DNA from: Myrica gale
Taxonomy: Eukaryota > Streptophyta > Magnoliopsida > Fagales > Myricaceae
DNA: 64,000 bases
Assembly (NCBI GenBank): GCA_963930655.1
Contig: OZ005610.1
Coordinates: 10,793,001 to 10,857,000 of the forward strand
Direction: 5' to 3'
Of this stretch, positions 51,209-62,844 are shown piece after piece (position 1 is the stretch's first letter; each line of letters begins with the position of its first letter). Both the position numbers and the translations under genes were made by a program. The notes beneath the pieces are model-generated. The model did not search any database. It was not told where the DNA came from and saw nothing but the letters and a program-made list of their open reading frames with translations.

Positions 51209-54200
51209 TCAAAAGAAATTGAGTTCAGTGTATCCATGTGAGTACGGCAACAGCTCTTCTACCTCAATCCTGGCATTTGAACAACTCATGCTTTTCTTGA
51301 TTCGGTTATGGTTTAAAGACTCAACCTCTGCCAAGAATATGCTATAAACTGGTCTATGATCTGAGAATCTCGACTCCCCACAAATGTATGATAATTGATG
51401 GAGCCCTCTGCCATACCATAATATGCGATCGCACCTTCACATACAAACAGCCAGATTAGATTTCCTATACTGATTTTCCACTTTCCATTTTTCCATCTAT
51501 ATGTTTGATATACATTGCCCACACCTACTCCTTTGATGGTGCATCAGTTTAATCTTATACAAGATTTCTCTTTCTCTCCCCCCAACCCCACTCTCTAAAA
51601 ACCGAATTGAAAAAAGAAAAAGAAAAAACAATTTTCTTCTTTTTCAAGCATTGAGAGGCAGAGCGAGATTACCATGCAGGAGTTCTTCGTTTCTCCTTTG
51701 GGTGCCTGTCATCACCTGCATATCTATCAGAATTATTTGAATACTTGTATGTAGGAGGGAAGTATATTCGTCCTTCATTCCATCCCTCAAATACATGCCC
51801 CCGTCTCTGCTCTATACGCAGCTGAAAGCATAAAAAATTATCCACCATGGGATATCCTTGGTATCAGTCCACAGAAAAAGAAAAAAAAATCTCTGATGGA
51901 TCGGAAAGAAAGTCCCAAATAAAGTGAATCAATATCAATTTCTTGTAAGGCTGGGACATGCCTGGTCATTTTGTAACAGTGCCCTCCAATTGTGCATCTC
52001 AACAAGAGCCTTTGCAGAACGATAAGATAAAGCAATGCGATAGTTCAAATCCCCCAGCCAGATAATTCGACTGCACCAAGACAATCACAACTTAATAAGC
52101 TACAAGAAAGTTTCTTTTGTATTGCCCATTTCATAACATTAAAGAGGCAACTCGATAAGTCGTTGAATAGAGCCTCACTCATGTTCTAAAATTGTTTGAG
52201 GGGAACCAACATCCCCCATGCCACGAACCCTGGGAAATCTTGTCTTCCGAAGAATCTCCATAACATCAGAGTTTCTCCTTAGCTCATCACCCTCCTTCTG
52301 TCCAGAGGTCAAATGGCTACATACGAAGCAAAAGCTTGTTTGGTGCAAAGACATGCTGATAGAAATGGAACCCTGGAAAATCCAAGCAAATGAGAATGCC
52401 ACCTTTACCATGATAATTTTTGCTCTCAAATTCAAGAAAATGTACACAAGCAAAAAGTATACCTTGTTTCCTAGGTAACCCATCAGTCCTCTTCCCACAC
52501 AAGACACTTTCATGTTGCGAACATTATCCCTCAGATCACTCTTCACCCAAACTGTAAGAAATATACCAACCATTTGCTTACTGGCAACTAAGCAGTACCT
52601 TGAATGGCCTGGTTGTCTATCTCGATCCTCCATGAACAAATGCCCGCTGTAGGAGACCGGTGAATTATATGTTGCCACTGGTGAATCCCCTGGCCCATTC
52701 TCATCGTCAGACGAGCCATATCTAAAACTCAGATCGTAGTCGCTAGGCCTCTGACCAAACATAACACGGTCACAAACACTAAATCGCCGATCAAGTCGGG
52801 GCTGATGAATCGCCATGTCATGGTCCAATCTCATGCTCCGACTCAAAGACTGGAATGATCGCCGATGGAAAAGGGATGAAGCCTTCTGCCTTGTTGATCT
52901 TTCAAAGTCGGCATCTAATTCAACAATTGGATCAGGGGTTGGTGAAGGGGTGTGGCATCCACCACTAGTGCCTGGAAGACTGTTCAAGGTCTTCCGGATA
53001 AGACATAACCATTTTCTGGCCGGGCCATTATCTTCTGTGCCTAAAACATTGCCAGCATTCAAGGGAACAATTTCTTGAAACCTGAAGGCCAAAGGCATCA
53101 AAGAAGGCTTCAGTATACCAGAAAAGTCGCTCAACAAAAACAAAAGACAGAACAACATTAGCTTAAGAGTGCATACCCAAGAACGTAAATGTCAGCGGGA
53201 GGAGAGGTATGAAGCCAATCTGCAAGACTCAAATTACTAGGAGGAGATTTTCCAGCCACATTCCATGTCGCTACAAAAAGCCTATAATCGAAATGGAAAA
53301 GGAACTGGAATGAAACCCACCGCTTATCAAAGAAATTAATCAATAAAAGGCTAGAAATAGCAATAGAGCATACCTATAATTATGCACATCTGTTACTTGC
53401 GAGGCTTCTAGATCAATTTTACCACGCCGGACTCGATCAGAGTTCCTTTTGTTTGATCTCTCTGTGCATTTTCAGCAGATTTTAGAGGGTTTAGCGAAAA
53501 TAATTGGGAGCAAGATATAAAGATGACTCTTAAAGCATAATTGAGTCTTCGGAACAGGTTTTAGCTTTATGTTGTGCGGGGTGTGAGAATGGTGCGGTCC
53601 AAATCAAAACTGAGGTGTCTGATACTGAACCTGTTATGCTTTTCTTGATTGTGCATGCCTTCCTCTCTGAACAGTTGTTTCTCCACTCTTCATCTTGAAA
53701 AAGAAAAACCAAAAAGTCGTTAAAGCGGTTCTCTTTTCCACTGAATGCATCAACATCATCCATTCAAGCACTAAAAGAAAAGAAAATATTTAGTTAGAAA
53801 CAAAAACAATTGAACCTTAAAAAGAGGAACAAAACAAAGATCAGATCTTGAGGTGCAAGTCGAAGTTGGAGACCCAGTCACAACCTCGCAAAATACGATT
53901 CTTACCAAACGGTGATGCAAAAGACGGAAGTAGAATAATGCTGGGTATGTTCAGGATCATGAAGAATCTTAAAGAAAGCCAGTTATTGAAGAGAAAATCC
54001 CATTTTTTTGTCGATATAAAAGTCAGATTCCCAGTTCAAGAGCCTAAGAGCATCACAATCATGCAGAAATTGACGAATGTTAATTGCCATTATCACCTTC
54101 ATAAAGGATATCGTCTGCGTGAAAGTCCTCAGCTTTGCTCTTGATGTTGAACCACTTCTTGACCAATGTCTTGGGCCATGAAAGCTTCACCAAGTATACA

Positions 54201-54214
54201 GTCAGCAATCTCAT
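51209..54214 (-). CDS. Type I inositol polyphosphate 5-phosphatase, 556 aa, nine exons
   Basis: Removes the 5-phosphate from inositol phosphates or phosphoinositides, damping IP3/calcium and PIP2 signalling. Minus-strand exons: 54097-54214, 53631-53693, 53374-53461, 53177-53281, 52463-53081, 52179-52372, 51962-52070, 51673-51821, 51209-51434. Summed phases give an uninterrupted 556 codons. Signatures in order: [16 protein letters not shown] near the start, [30 protein letters not shown], a serine-rich variable loop in the large fifth exon, [38 protein letters not shown] (catalytic), [11 protein letters not shown] and [10 protein letters not shown]. The usual ATG is taken at 54214; an in-frame ATG at 54268 would add 18 hydrophobic residues. 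The intron after exon 7 starts with GC (GCATGT) instead of GT. Looks functional. Confidence 0.93.
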
Positions 54215-54233
54215 GAAAGCTTCACCAAGTATA
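54178..54233. repeat. 22-bp direct repeat over the 5-phosphatase start codon
   Basis: The word CATGAAAGCTTCACCAAGTA starts at 54178 and again at 54212, a 34-bp offset. The chosen start codon lies in the second copy, so the first dozen residues are partly a local duplication product. Confidence 0.8.
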
Positions 54234-57200
54234 AGTTCGAATAGCAGAAAAATGAAAAAAGGATACAAATTGAGACAAGTAGCATTTATTAAACCTTGCT
54301 TTTCTTGGAACTCCCATCTCTCATAGTCGCATAAACTTCATATAGCTATCCAGATTTACAGAAACTAATTTGAGTTCGCTCTTCTGGAAAGGAATTGACT
54401 GTGGAGCTAGTAGACTAAAGAACGTGCAAGAAAATGAAAAACCAGGAAACCGGGTTTGTTTTATCTCTAGAATGAACCAAAATACGAAAAGCTCTTCTAG
54501 TTCATGCTCAAAACAGGGGAGAAAACCCACTGATTAAGACGAATGTAATAGAGCAAATGTGAAGGTAACACATTCTGGTTCCTTATGTAACAGAGAGAAG
54601 AAAACAAATGAGGGAAAAAAGAAAATCCCAGTTTGTCGGCATGTTATTTTCTGGCCTTCCAAACACTTTTTACAAAACCGAAAAATACTGAGATGAGTGA
54701 TTTCCCTATCACTTGCTATTTTCAGCGTTAAGACGAGAGAAAACAGAGGAATTTTGAAAGGGTACTGGAGAGAGAGGGACAGAGGCTCTGAATGCGTAGA
54801 AGTAAGACTATCAGATTCTGAGGATAGAACACGACAATGTAGAAGACATGAGATTGAGATTTGGCTCTCTGTACAACAAAGAAAACCTCGTTGTGGGTAC
54901 AGAGCAAAGTATCGAATTTGAAGAGAGAATAAAGCGGTATTTGGAGGATAGGCAGCTTAGCTTGGTTGTCTCGCTGTCTCTTTCTCTCTCTACCTCGAGG
55001 CTTTTTTTCCCCAAAACCAAGGCTGTCCAAAAACCAAAGCTTTGTAGGGACTTGGGGAGAGGAGGCTTTTGTATTTGGTCACCCATCACTCACGCACCCT
55101 ACCGAGAGAGACACACTGCCCGGACCCCTTCTATCTCTCTCTTCAAGTGTATCTTTATCTCTCTAAACCCTGCCCACGGTCAACACTGTTAGGTTCGATT
55201 TAATACCCAAACCAAGCAGTGGCAAATAATAATGTGTTTTCTTTTATGAGCATATACTTGTGTGTTTCGCTTAGGAAAATATATATACTACTACTACTAG
55301 TGTGTTTCTTTTTTGTTTTTCTATTTGGTCTCAACTTTGTTTGTCTTTTCTGTGCTTCTTATTGAATCGGATCTCTCTTCCAAGTAAATGGAAAAAGTTC
55401 CAAATAAAGAACATAAAATTTTATAGAAAATATCTCTTTGTTGTTTTTTCCTTTTAAAATTAATATGTTTAGTGCTAAAAAGTTAATGCATCTAGGTGTA
55501 GCTGAATTGTTACATGCTTAGGATTTGTAAATTGTAGGCATTGTTGTTTGCAGAATTGAAGGAAAGAATGTTTAGAGGAAAGTTTTTTTCAATGGGTCAA
55601 AACCTTTACTCCAATGTGTGTTTTTGGGCTTCGAGATATCCTATAGGTTTAGTAGGGGCTTAAAGGAGGGGAATTTTCGTGTGTGGAGGGGTTTGTCTCC
55701 TATGTATCATTGGGGTTCGGGACAATTGGAAGTATTTTTATGTTGAAACTCCAAAAGCAATGCGTCTCTTCGAAAATCCTCCATTTTGTAACTTTTTTGA
55801 GTCCAACAATAACGTTAGACTGCTGAGCAATCTGGAGGCTCTTTTGACTCAACATTAGACTTGTGTCCAGGAGGACCCAGGCAATTTTCTCAATTTTGGG
55901 TCTTGTTTTGAGTACTTCCATCTAAGCTTGCGGATTAGTGTGAATTATATGCTTTGGGAGCTGCCTATATCACTTTGTTTACACAAATGTAGGATCTTGT
56001 TAGGCCATTTAGATTCCCTAACCCTTGTTCAACTCACCCCCCCCCCACCACACACACACAGCCCACGCGATCTCCTAGGGTTTAGTGTAACCATTATCTT
56101 TAATACCTGGCTAGAACAAAGTAAGTTCTTGGTTTATGTTCTCCAAGCCTGATCTCTTAATTGACTAATCTTACCTCACATGCTGCATGTGGGAGACTGT
56201 GTCTGTTTCCCTGAGCTTTGGTCTTAGTTTTTCCATATATATATACCTCAAGGTTCTTTTGCAATCAATTAGCCTCCCTGCTGGTTTATATGTTCATGGA
56301 TTAAACTATTTGAGTTGACGGCAAAACACGCCAGAGAACCCCTAAACCTTCATCTTCCAAATGGGAACCCCTCACAATCCCCTTACAAACCCACTTACCC
56401 GAGGGAAGCTTCCACTACTTTATTAGTCATTTGGTCCCAGTTCGAGGTTGTCAAGGGCTTGTCTAAAGTCATACGTGTCCAAACTAATGCTTTCCTTTTA
56501 TGCCCACGTGGCATCCAATTATGTTAGAGAGAGAGAGTTTTGTCTTTCCAATTATGGGAGAGATCTTCTCAAATTTGCTAATTTGATTAAATAGTTCAAT
56601 GAAATAGACACACTATATGAGTTTTACTGTAGAGTCCATACTATCATATTTCGACAACAAATTGGAGAGAATACTCAATTATCATCGAGACAATTTAATC
56701 AAACACTTGGGAATGTGGGTTGAGCTTGATTAGGGGTGTTGGTGATGTGCTAGTTTTGGATGAACCTTGTGACACAATTTTTCTAGCCTTATTATTCCAT
56801 GTCAAGATGTTTCATCCTACATGACTGCAAGAATACAAAACCAAACACGGTGACAGCCTCCACAGCCATGGCTAGTGGACAATATACTACGTTAAATACC
56901 ATATGGGTTCTTTCAAGCTTAGATTTGTTATCAATATTAATAGGTTCATGGAATTGAGACAAAAGGGTTACATAAAAAATAAATACAAAACTAGATCGGA
57001 ATTCGTCAATATGTCCCCTTCCCTACAGGACATTCTTCAAGAAGGTTTAAGGGGTAACAGATATAAGCAAGATGTTGGTCTTTAATCCCTCAGGCCTCAA
57101 CATGGTGTATATATATATATAATGCTTCCAACTTTTGGGTACAAGAGAGGGCCGTTTAATTTTTGTTTTAAAAAAAAAGTCAGATTGTCTACATCGAATT

Positions 57201-57408
57201 TATCCCTTACTGGAGTTATTAGAGCTACTCTTTGGGGAATAGAGAAATTAAATAAATAAATGATCGTCAAAGTTAATCTTCCTTGATTTTTTTTCATTAT
57301 TTTTTCAAATTAGAAAAACATGGACGGAATAGTTACATTAACATCAAACATAAGCTTCAATAACCAAAAGCCATATATTTGAGATCAAATCAACAAATAA
57401 ACTTAAAC
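54215..57408. other. 5-phosphatase promoter side and gene-free stretch
   Basis: 54700-55190 has CT/GA-rich sequence (TCTCTTTCTCTCTC near 54975-54990 and 55135-55145), as in plant promoters and leaders, reading away from the 5-phosphatase on minus. 55190-57400 shows no gene; a (C)n/(CA)n tract at 56035-56065. Confidence 0.4.
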
Positions 57409-57575
57409 TTTTTTTTTGGACCAGTGCAACTCCCTCAAGTCACACAGATCGGGTAAGTCCGACTTTACAGTGAGGTGGCTCTAAAAAATTGTTTACATCT
57501 AAGAGGATTTGAACCCGAGACCACACAGGGAGATAAAATTAATCATCCGACTCTAACCAAAGAATTATCTTCGCA
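57409..57575 (-). mobile_element. tRNA-derived SINE
   Basis: Read on the minus strand it begins about 57575 with an A-box-like TGGTTAGAGTCGGA, then the B-box GGTTCAAATCC (57503-57519 region) inside CTCGGGTTCAAATCCTC, and ends near 57419 with CACTGGTCC followed by (A)9. Box spacing and tail fit a tRNA-type SINE; the target duplication is not clear. Confidence 0.68.
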
Positions 57576-59229
57576 TAAATTAACCATAAAATGCACTCTT
57601 AGTGAATAGAACCATAAGCTTGACAGGTCCGGCCTCCTTCGCATGATCTGTTTTATGGTACCACTGATGCAAAAATAGGCATATTTGATTAAGAGAACAG
57701 GGTTATGCACCCACTAGATAGAGATATATGTGTTAAAAGGAAAGAGATGTTTCCTCCAAAACATGAAAAAAATGTACACTTTTTTCTTTTAGTGAAAGCG
57801 GCTGTTGGATACACCGCTGTCATGAAAACGAGGTGCAATTGGACAGCATTGAGTTTGCCTTCAATAATGGGACGGGATGGGATGATGAATTTATGATTAA
57901 CCCAATCCGTGTTGGGCATGACATGTACATTATCCTCTTGTTAGGTGCCACGTGGACTTTGGCACTTTCTGCTAACGACGGCCGTACGATTATTCATTGG
58001 CTGATCTGAATATTTATAGGCAGGCAGTGCATAATTAAGATATTAGAATCTTTATGTGGCCTCAAATATACAAATCTCAAGAGTTTCTCTTTGCCTCCTT
58101 TGGCTCTTTCTCCCTCGTGTCGGAAACCGAGACTGTGCTGCTTGGTTGTGGGTCATCTCTAGTATGGCTTTATGGTCCACTTTTCATAAATTCTTGATAG
58201 ATATATATCATATGTTTCTTTTGCTCGAGTCAGATGAGTTGGTCCCCAAAACAAAATTGTTTTTAAAACTCCACAAGCTCGACCAATGCGAGATCAAGGA
58301 CTAAATACATGACCTCACAACAGGTCCTTTTTTTGTTTCGTTCTTTTAGATATAGAACACCTTGTTTTGGAGCTCTTCAAATGTTGAAGTTAGATATGCC
58401 CCAAATCAATGTTGCGCTGCTCTTAAAATCAAATGAACGGTTCAGGATCGGATCTTGTTGCATTTAATAATATGACCATATGAAGTTTCGGATGATATAG
58501 ACCCAAACTTTGTGCATGTCTCTTTCTAAATTGAACAATGCAATTGATATAAGCGAGGATGTGATTTAGCATAAAAGGAATACCTTGGACATAAATGAAT
58601 AAATCTGATATGGTGGTTGTGATCAAACAGGACCGTGTTAGTTCAAATTATATAGGAAGTGATGGAGAGACTAACGAGGCAGTCAAAGGATGATCTTTAA
58701 TTTGTACTTTGGGTAAAGTATCTTCTTCTCTTAGAGAGAATTTGATGTTCTTTCTGTTTCTTTTGCTTTTCTCAGCTTTAAAAGGCCATGTAAGCACCAC
58801 TCTTTGTCTCTGTCTCCGCTCTGCTATGCTCCTACACAGTTTTCGTTAAGTTTAATTTCACGGTGCCAATTTTTTCATCTTTGGGAAGGGCTTTCTTCTT
58901 GTGTCATTTTCTTCGTGATCATGTGGAGAAAGGAAGAGGAATTTCCAAAGCCCCTTTGGGCCGTCTGTAACTGGTGATGTGGACGGAAGTCTTCCTTGCT
59001 TTTGACATTTATGGGTAAAACATTTTCTCTTAAAAATATATTATAAACATTACAAATATTTTCGGAAAATTTTGTGTAACATACACGTGTTTTTAACCAT
59101 TTTGGGAGTGACAAAAAAAATATCATGAAGTCATACATGACCTGCAGGTACGCTAATATGAAATAATTACTTTTTTAAAAAATAAAATAAACAGCTTTAT
59201 GAAAATTTCTTAGAATCCTAAAGCAACGC
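57576..59229. other. Gene-free stretch
   Basis: No gene or element with defensible ends. 57990-58300 contains short plus-strand frames of no known family. Confidence 0.45.
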
Positions 59230-60095
59230 CGGCTCTTACGGTGAAAGCTTCTAAAATAAAAGCACTCATTATAATTTCATTCTTGTACCATTATAATCTC
59301 ATTCTTATACCATTGAGTATGCAAGTCTGCTATGTGGGTTAGATCTTTCACAATAGATATAGGTCTATAGACTAAAGTACTTAAATTTTATGTCTCTCTT
59401 ATCTCTTTTCTCACTCTTAGTCTAAATTATTTTTTTTTCTTATATTTTAATTTTAACATTGTATCACAGTCATTTCGTTCCTATGGCTCAGGCTTGCCAG
59501 CACTATTGTTGGCCTATCTCGACCTAGTTTAGGTCCAGCTTGGCCTAGTTCAAGCCTAATCCAAACACTACTGCGTCTAGCCTAGTTCATCTTCAGGCCT
59601 ACTCTAGTCCGACCTAGTTTAGTTCTGGATATAGTTCCGAGGCAATTTCGACAACATTATGACCGACTTTCGTCTATCTTTTTTGGGCCTTCTTATGCTC
59701 GTTCCACATCATTCCAACATATTCTCTAGGACCTTTCAACGCCTCCGTTTGATATCGTCTCTCAGGCTTTTCGACACCCAATTCGACATCACCCCAATGA
59801 ACTTCTGATATCTTTTCTCGACGATCTTCTAGCAACTTTACGCACCAATTTTTCTTTTCTTATGGGAGATATTTTTTGTAAGTCCAAACTCAACTTATAC
59901 TTGGGTAGTGTTAAGACAATGTGAGCTCTCATAATCAAAGGCTTATTATAATTAAAAGCTCATTTGTAATCTCATTCTTATATTAGTGAGTATACAAAGT
60001 GTGCCCTATAGACTGAGCCTTTCTACAATGAATGTAGGTCTATAGACTGAACCACTTAAATTTTGTGTCTTTTTTAACATAAAACACTAAATTAA
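59230..60095 (+). mobile_element. LTR-retrotransposon miniature (TRIM-like) fossil
   Basis: Two related blocks in the same orientation, about 59265-59458 and about 59877-60095, share TAATCTCATTCTTATA, AGTATACAA/AGTATGCAA and TAGGTCTATAGACT. After the first block comes TTGTATCACAG, close to an initiator-Met primer-binding site; before the second is a purine tract (GGGAGA). The roughly 400-bp interior shows no coding capacity. A worn fossil; outer edges approximate. Confidence 0.55.
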
Positions 60096-60486
60096 CAAAA
60101 ATATTTATTAATAAATTAAAAAAATATGGAAAAAATATTTGGAAAATCCTCTCATTCTAAATTTATTAATTATTTAAAAGTTTGTTAAATTTTTTATTTT
60201 AAATTTTATTAACGATCTTTTCCTCATTTTTATTAATGTTTTTAAAGTAATTAATTCCTAAGTAAACAAAAGATAAATTAATTCCTAATTTTACCTCTTT
60301 GAAAAATATTATTGCGGGAGGGTTTCGCCAAAAACTAACAATGTTATTCATGTTCATCACTAAGATCACATGTCGAGAGAAAAAACATACAACACATAAA
60401 ATAAATTTAAAAAATTCCTTTGTGCCCACCAATTATGGGGACTATATTACTTTAAGATCTGCAATCATATTCATAGTATCAAAATT

Positions 60487-60925
60487 AAAGGAAAAAATCA
60501 TAGTTAACCCCGTATCTATAGGACAATCAATTTCGTACCCGATATTATTAAAATTATGATTTGAGAGAAAATATGTAAAATAACCAAAATGCCCCTCCAA
60601 GACACAATTACTAAAAAAATTAAAAAAATTCATTAAAAAACGATATTTAAAAAAAATAAATATTTTTTAAAAATTAAACTATTGAAACTCTATTTCAATA
60701 ATCTTTTTATTTCTTAAATTTTTATTTTTTAAAAAATAAAAATTTTCTATTGGAGGGGTATTTCAGTCGTTTGCATGCTTTTCTGTCTGACTTAACGCCT
60801 AATTTGAACTGAAGGCGAACATTGTTGATTTTCAAAAAATAAAAGGGCTCATATCGCCATTTTGATAATAGCGGGTGCAAAATTGATTTTACCCTAAAGA
60901 TAGTGGTATGATTTTTCTCTCAAAA
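60487..60925. mobile_element. Foldback MITE
   Basis: The left arm (GAAAAAATCATAGTTAACCCC... CAATCAATTTCGTACCC) is mirrored at the right (GGGTGCAAAATTGATTTTACCC ... GTATGATTTTTCTC). The middle is A/T-only sequence. Non-coding. Confidence 0.6.
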
Positions 60926-61257
60926 TTTATTAATATGCTGACAAGATTCAGTTGTAAAATCGTGGCTCATGACATATTTTTCACCTATTTACTGTAAACT
61001 CTAACTAAAGGGCACATGTTAATAAATTTTTATGTTTCTAAGATAAAGAAATACCTTGAAACTTTTTCAATTAAAACATTAAGGATAAAAAAAAGAAACA
61101 GTCCTTCCTTCCATCTTTACACTGGCAATGGGCAATCACTTACACAACTTTTTTTTTGTAATTTGTAATTTGATGATCCCTTTATATTCACAATCAAATA
61201 TTAAATATAGGAGTAAATTATAAAAAGATAAGTCTGAACAAATCAAGTAGTTTGAAG

Positions 61258-61438
61258 TAGGAGTGAAAACCAACCCCTCGGTTCGGTTTTTAGCCCCAAC
61301 CGAGAACCGAACCAAGGGGGTCGGTTCTTGTAAACTCTCAAATGACGGTCGAACCGCCGCTTAGGAGAACCGGCCGGGCCGACCAAGTTCGGTCGGCGTG
61401 AGAGAGAGAGGGGGAGGGGGCCGTGTGAGATAGAGAGA

Positions 61439-61469
<31 letters not shown>

Positions 61470-61916
61470 GAGGACGACGTGGGAGGGGGAGGGAGAGACG
61501 ATGAGCAGTGGACTGTGGGGGGAGATAGAGGACGTGAGAGGGGGAGGGGGAGACGACGTGAGAAGGGGAGGGAGAGACGATGAGCAGTGGAGGGGGAGAG
61601 AGAGAGAGAGAGGACGTGGGAGGGGGAGGGAGAGACGACATGGGAGTTGAGACTCATGGGAGCAGTGGGGGAGGAGACGAGCAGGGGAGGGAGAGAGAGG
61701 AGGACGTGGGGGGGGAGAGTGGAGACGACGTAATTTAAGTTTTTTTAACAAATATATATTATATATATATAATGTGAAAATTACTAAAATGTCATCGATT
61801 CTGTTCAAAAATGGGCCGACAGCCGAACCGGGCTGGGCCCAAAACTGACCGGCCCAGTCGGTTTCGGGCCGGTTTGGTCGGCCTGGTCGTTTTCGGCTCA
61901 TTTTTTAACAGCCCTA
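61258..61916. mobile_element. hAT-type MITE, copy 2, with purine minisatellite
   Basis: Ends TAGGAGTG and CAGCCCTA, one mismatch each from the copy at 6008-6438. Flanking 8-mers GTTTGAAG (61250-61257) and ATTTGAAG (61917-61924) match at 7 of 8. The terminal zones share ACGGTCGAACC and CCGAACCGG words with copy 1. The centre is an expanded GA-rich array. Confidence 0.78.
61396..61735. repeat. GA-rich minisatellite, about 340 bp of near-pure purine
   Basis: Runs of (GA)n and the recurring block GGGAGGGGGAGGGAGAGACG with GATGAGCAGTGG. The minus strand therefore gives long proline/serine-rich frames that are not genes. Confidence 0.85.
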
Positions 61917-61924
61917 ATTTGAAG

Positions 61925-62844
61925 CATACCAATAAAATTTTAAGATAAAACATATTGCTTTTTTCATGAAGCAAAATGATAGTAATACAGGAGTAATGAG
62001 CATTGAACATTTGCTAAAACAAAATTAGCATCATACAATTAAAAACAGAGCCGGTTTCACAAAAAACAAAAGCCAGGAGTAATCCGTAATTCCTATCCTC
62101 ATGAGTACTACAACAGGTTGCTAAGAAAAAATGTACTACAACAAGTTACTTGTTGTGTTTATCTTTCTTTAAATTGTACAGTGCAATTCAGATAGAAAAT
62201 TAAAGTATCATATATGAATCAAGATCCTCTGCAATTTCTGTTCAGATTGCACAGTATAATTCATAGAGAGATAGACCGAACATGTAGACTCAATTGTAGG
62301 ACATATGTTGTCTGAAACTTTACATAAATAACATTAAATAGTATAGAGTTTGCCGACTCAATTTATCTCTTTTTGATTTGCACAGTATCCTGTGGATCCT
62401 CTCTGCAAACCTCAACATTCGAAGATTTTTATAGCTGTACGTATGAAATCAATGCGAGTGCTAGTGGACTGGAGGGCTCCGCAGACAACAACCATCCATC
62501 CATTCGAAATTTACAAAAGGCTAAGTTAGATGGTTACAGGTTAGGGGTGAATAGCGGATTAGTCGGAAGCGGAATTTGACATTCCGACATCCGGTCCGCT
62601 AACTAGTGGATGGCCAAAATAGAGTTTGCTTCCGCTTCCGACTCTTAGCGGACTTAGCGGAAGCGGATAGTGGAATTCCGACAACTTTTTGGTCCATATT
62701 TTCGGCACATGTAATTGACAAACAAGTGTAAAAATAAAGCATGAACAAGATGCAAAAGGAGCACCAAAGCATGAACAAGATGCAAAATTCAGCTAGTGGA
62801 CTAAGTATGGTATATATGTATCTAAGAGATTCACAAATCAATCT
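61925..62844. other. Gene-free stretch
   Basis: 62545-62665 starts TAGGGGTGAATAGCGG and is full of CGGAAGCGGA and complements, perhaps one end of another hAT-type MITE; no partner end found. A 15-bp word, AAAGCATGAACAAGA, repeats at 62735 and 62766. Confidence 0.4.

Noticed and set aside
52175-52462. Continuation of the large 5-phosphatase frame past 52463
   Set aside because: The frame stays open through the intron by chance, but the conserved GNK-GSISIS junction with GTATAC donor and CAG acceptor shows the true splice.
61243-61901. Several long proline/serine-rich minus-strand frames
   Set aside because: Direct translation of the GA minisatellite; low complexity in all frames.
62545-62665. 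Third copy of the TAGGGGTG hAT-type family
   Set aside because: Only one end matches, and the interior differs (CGGAAGCGGA-rich); no paired end or 8-bp flanks.
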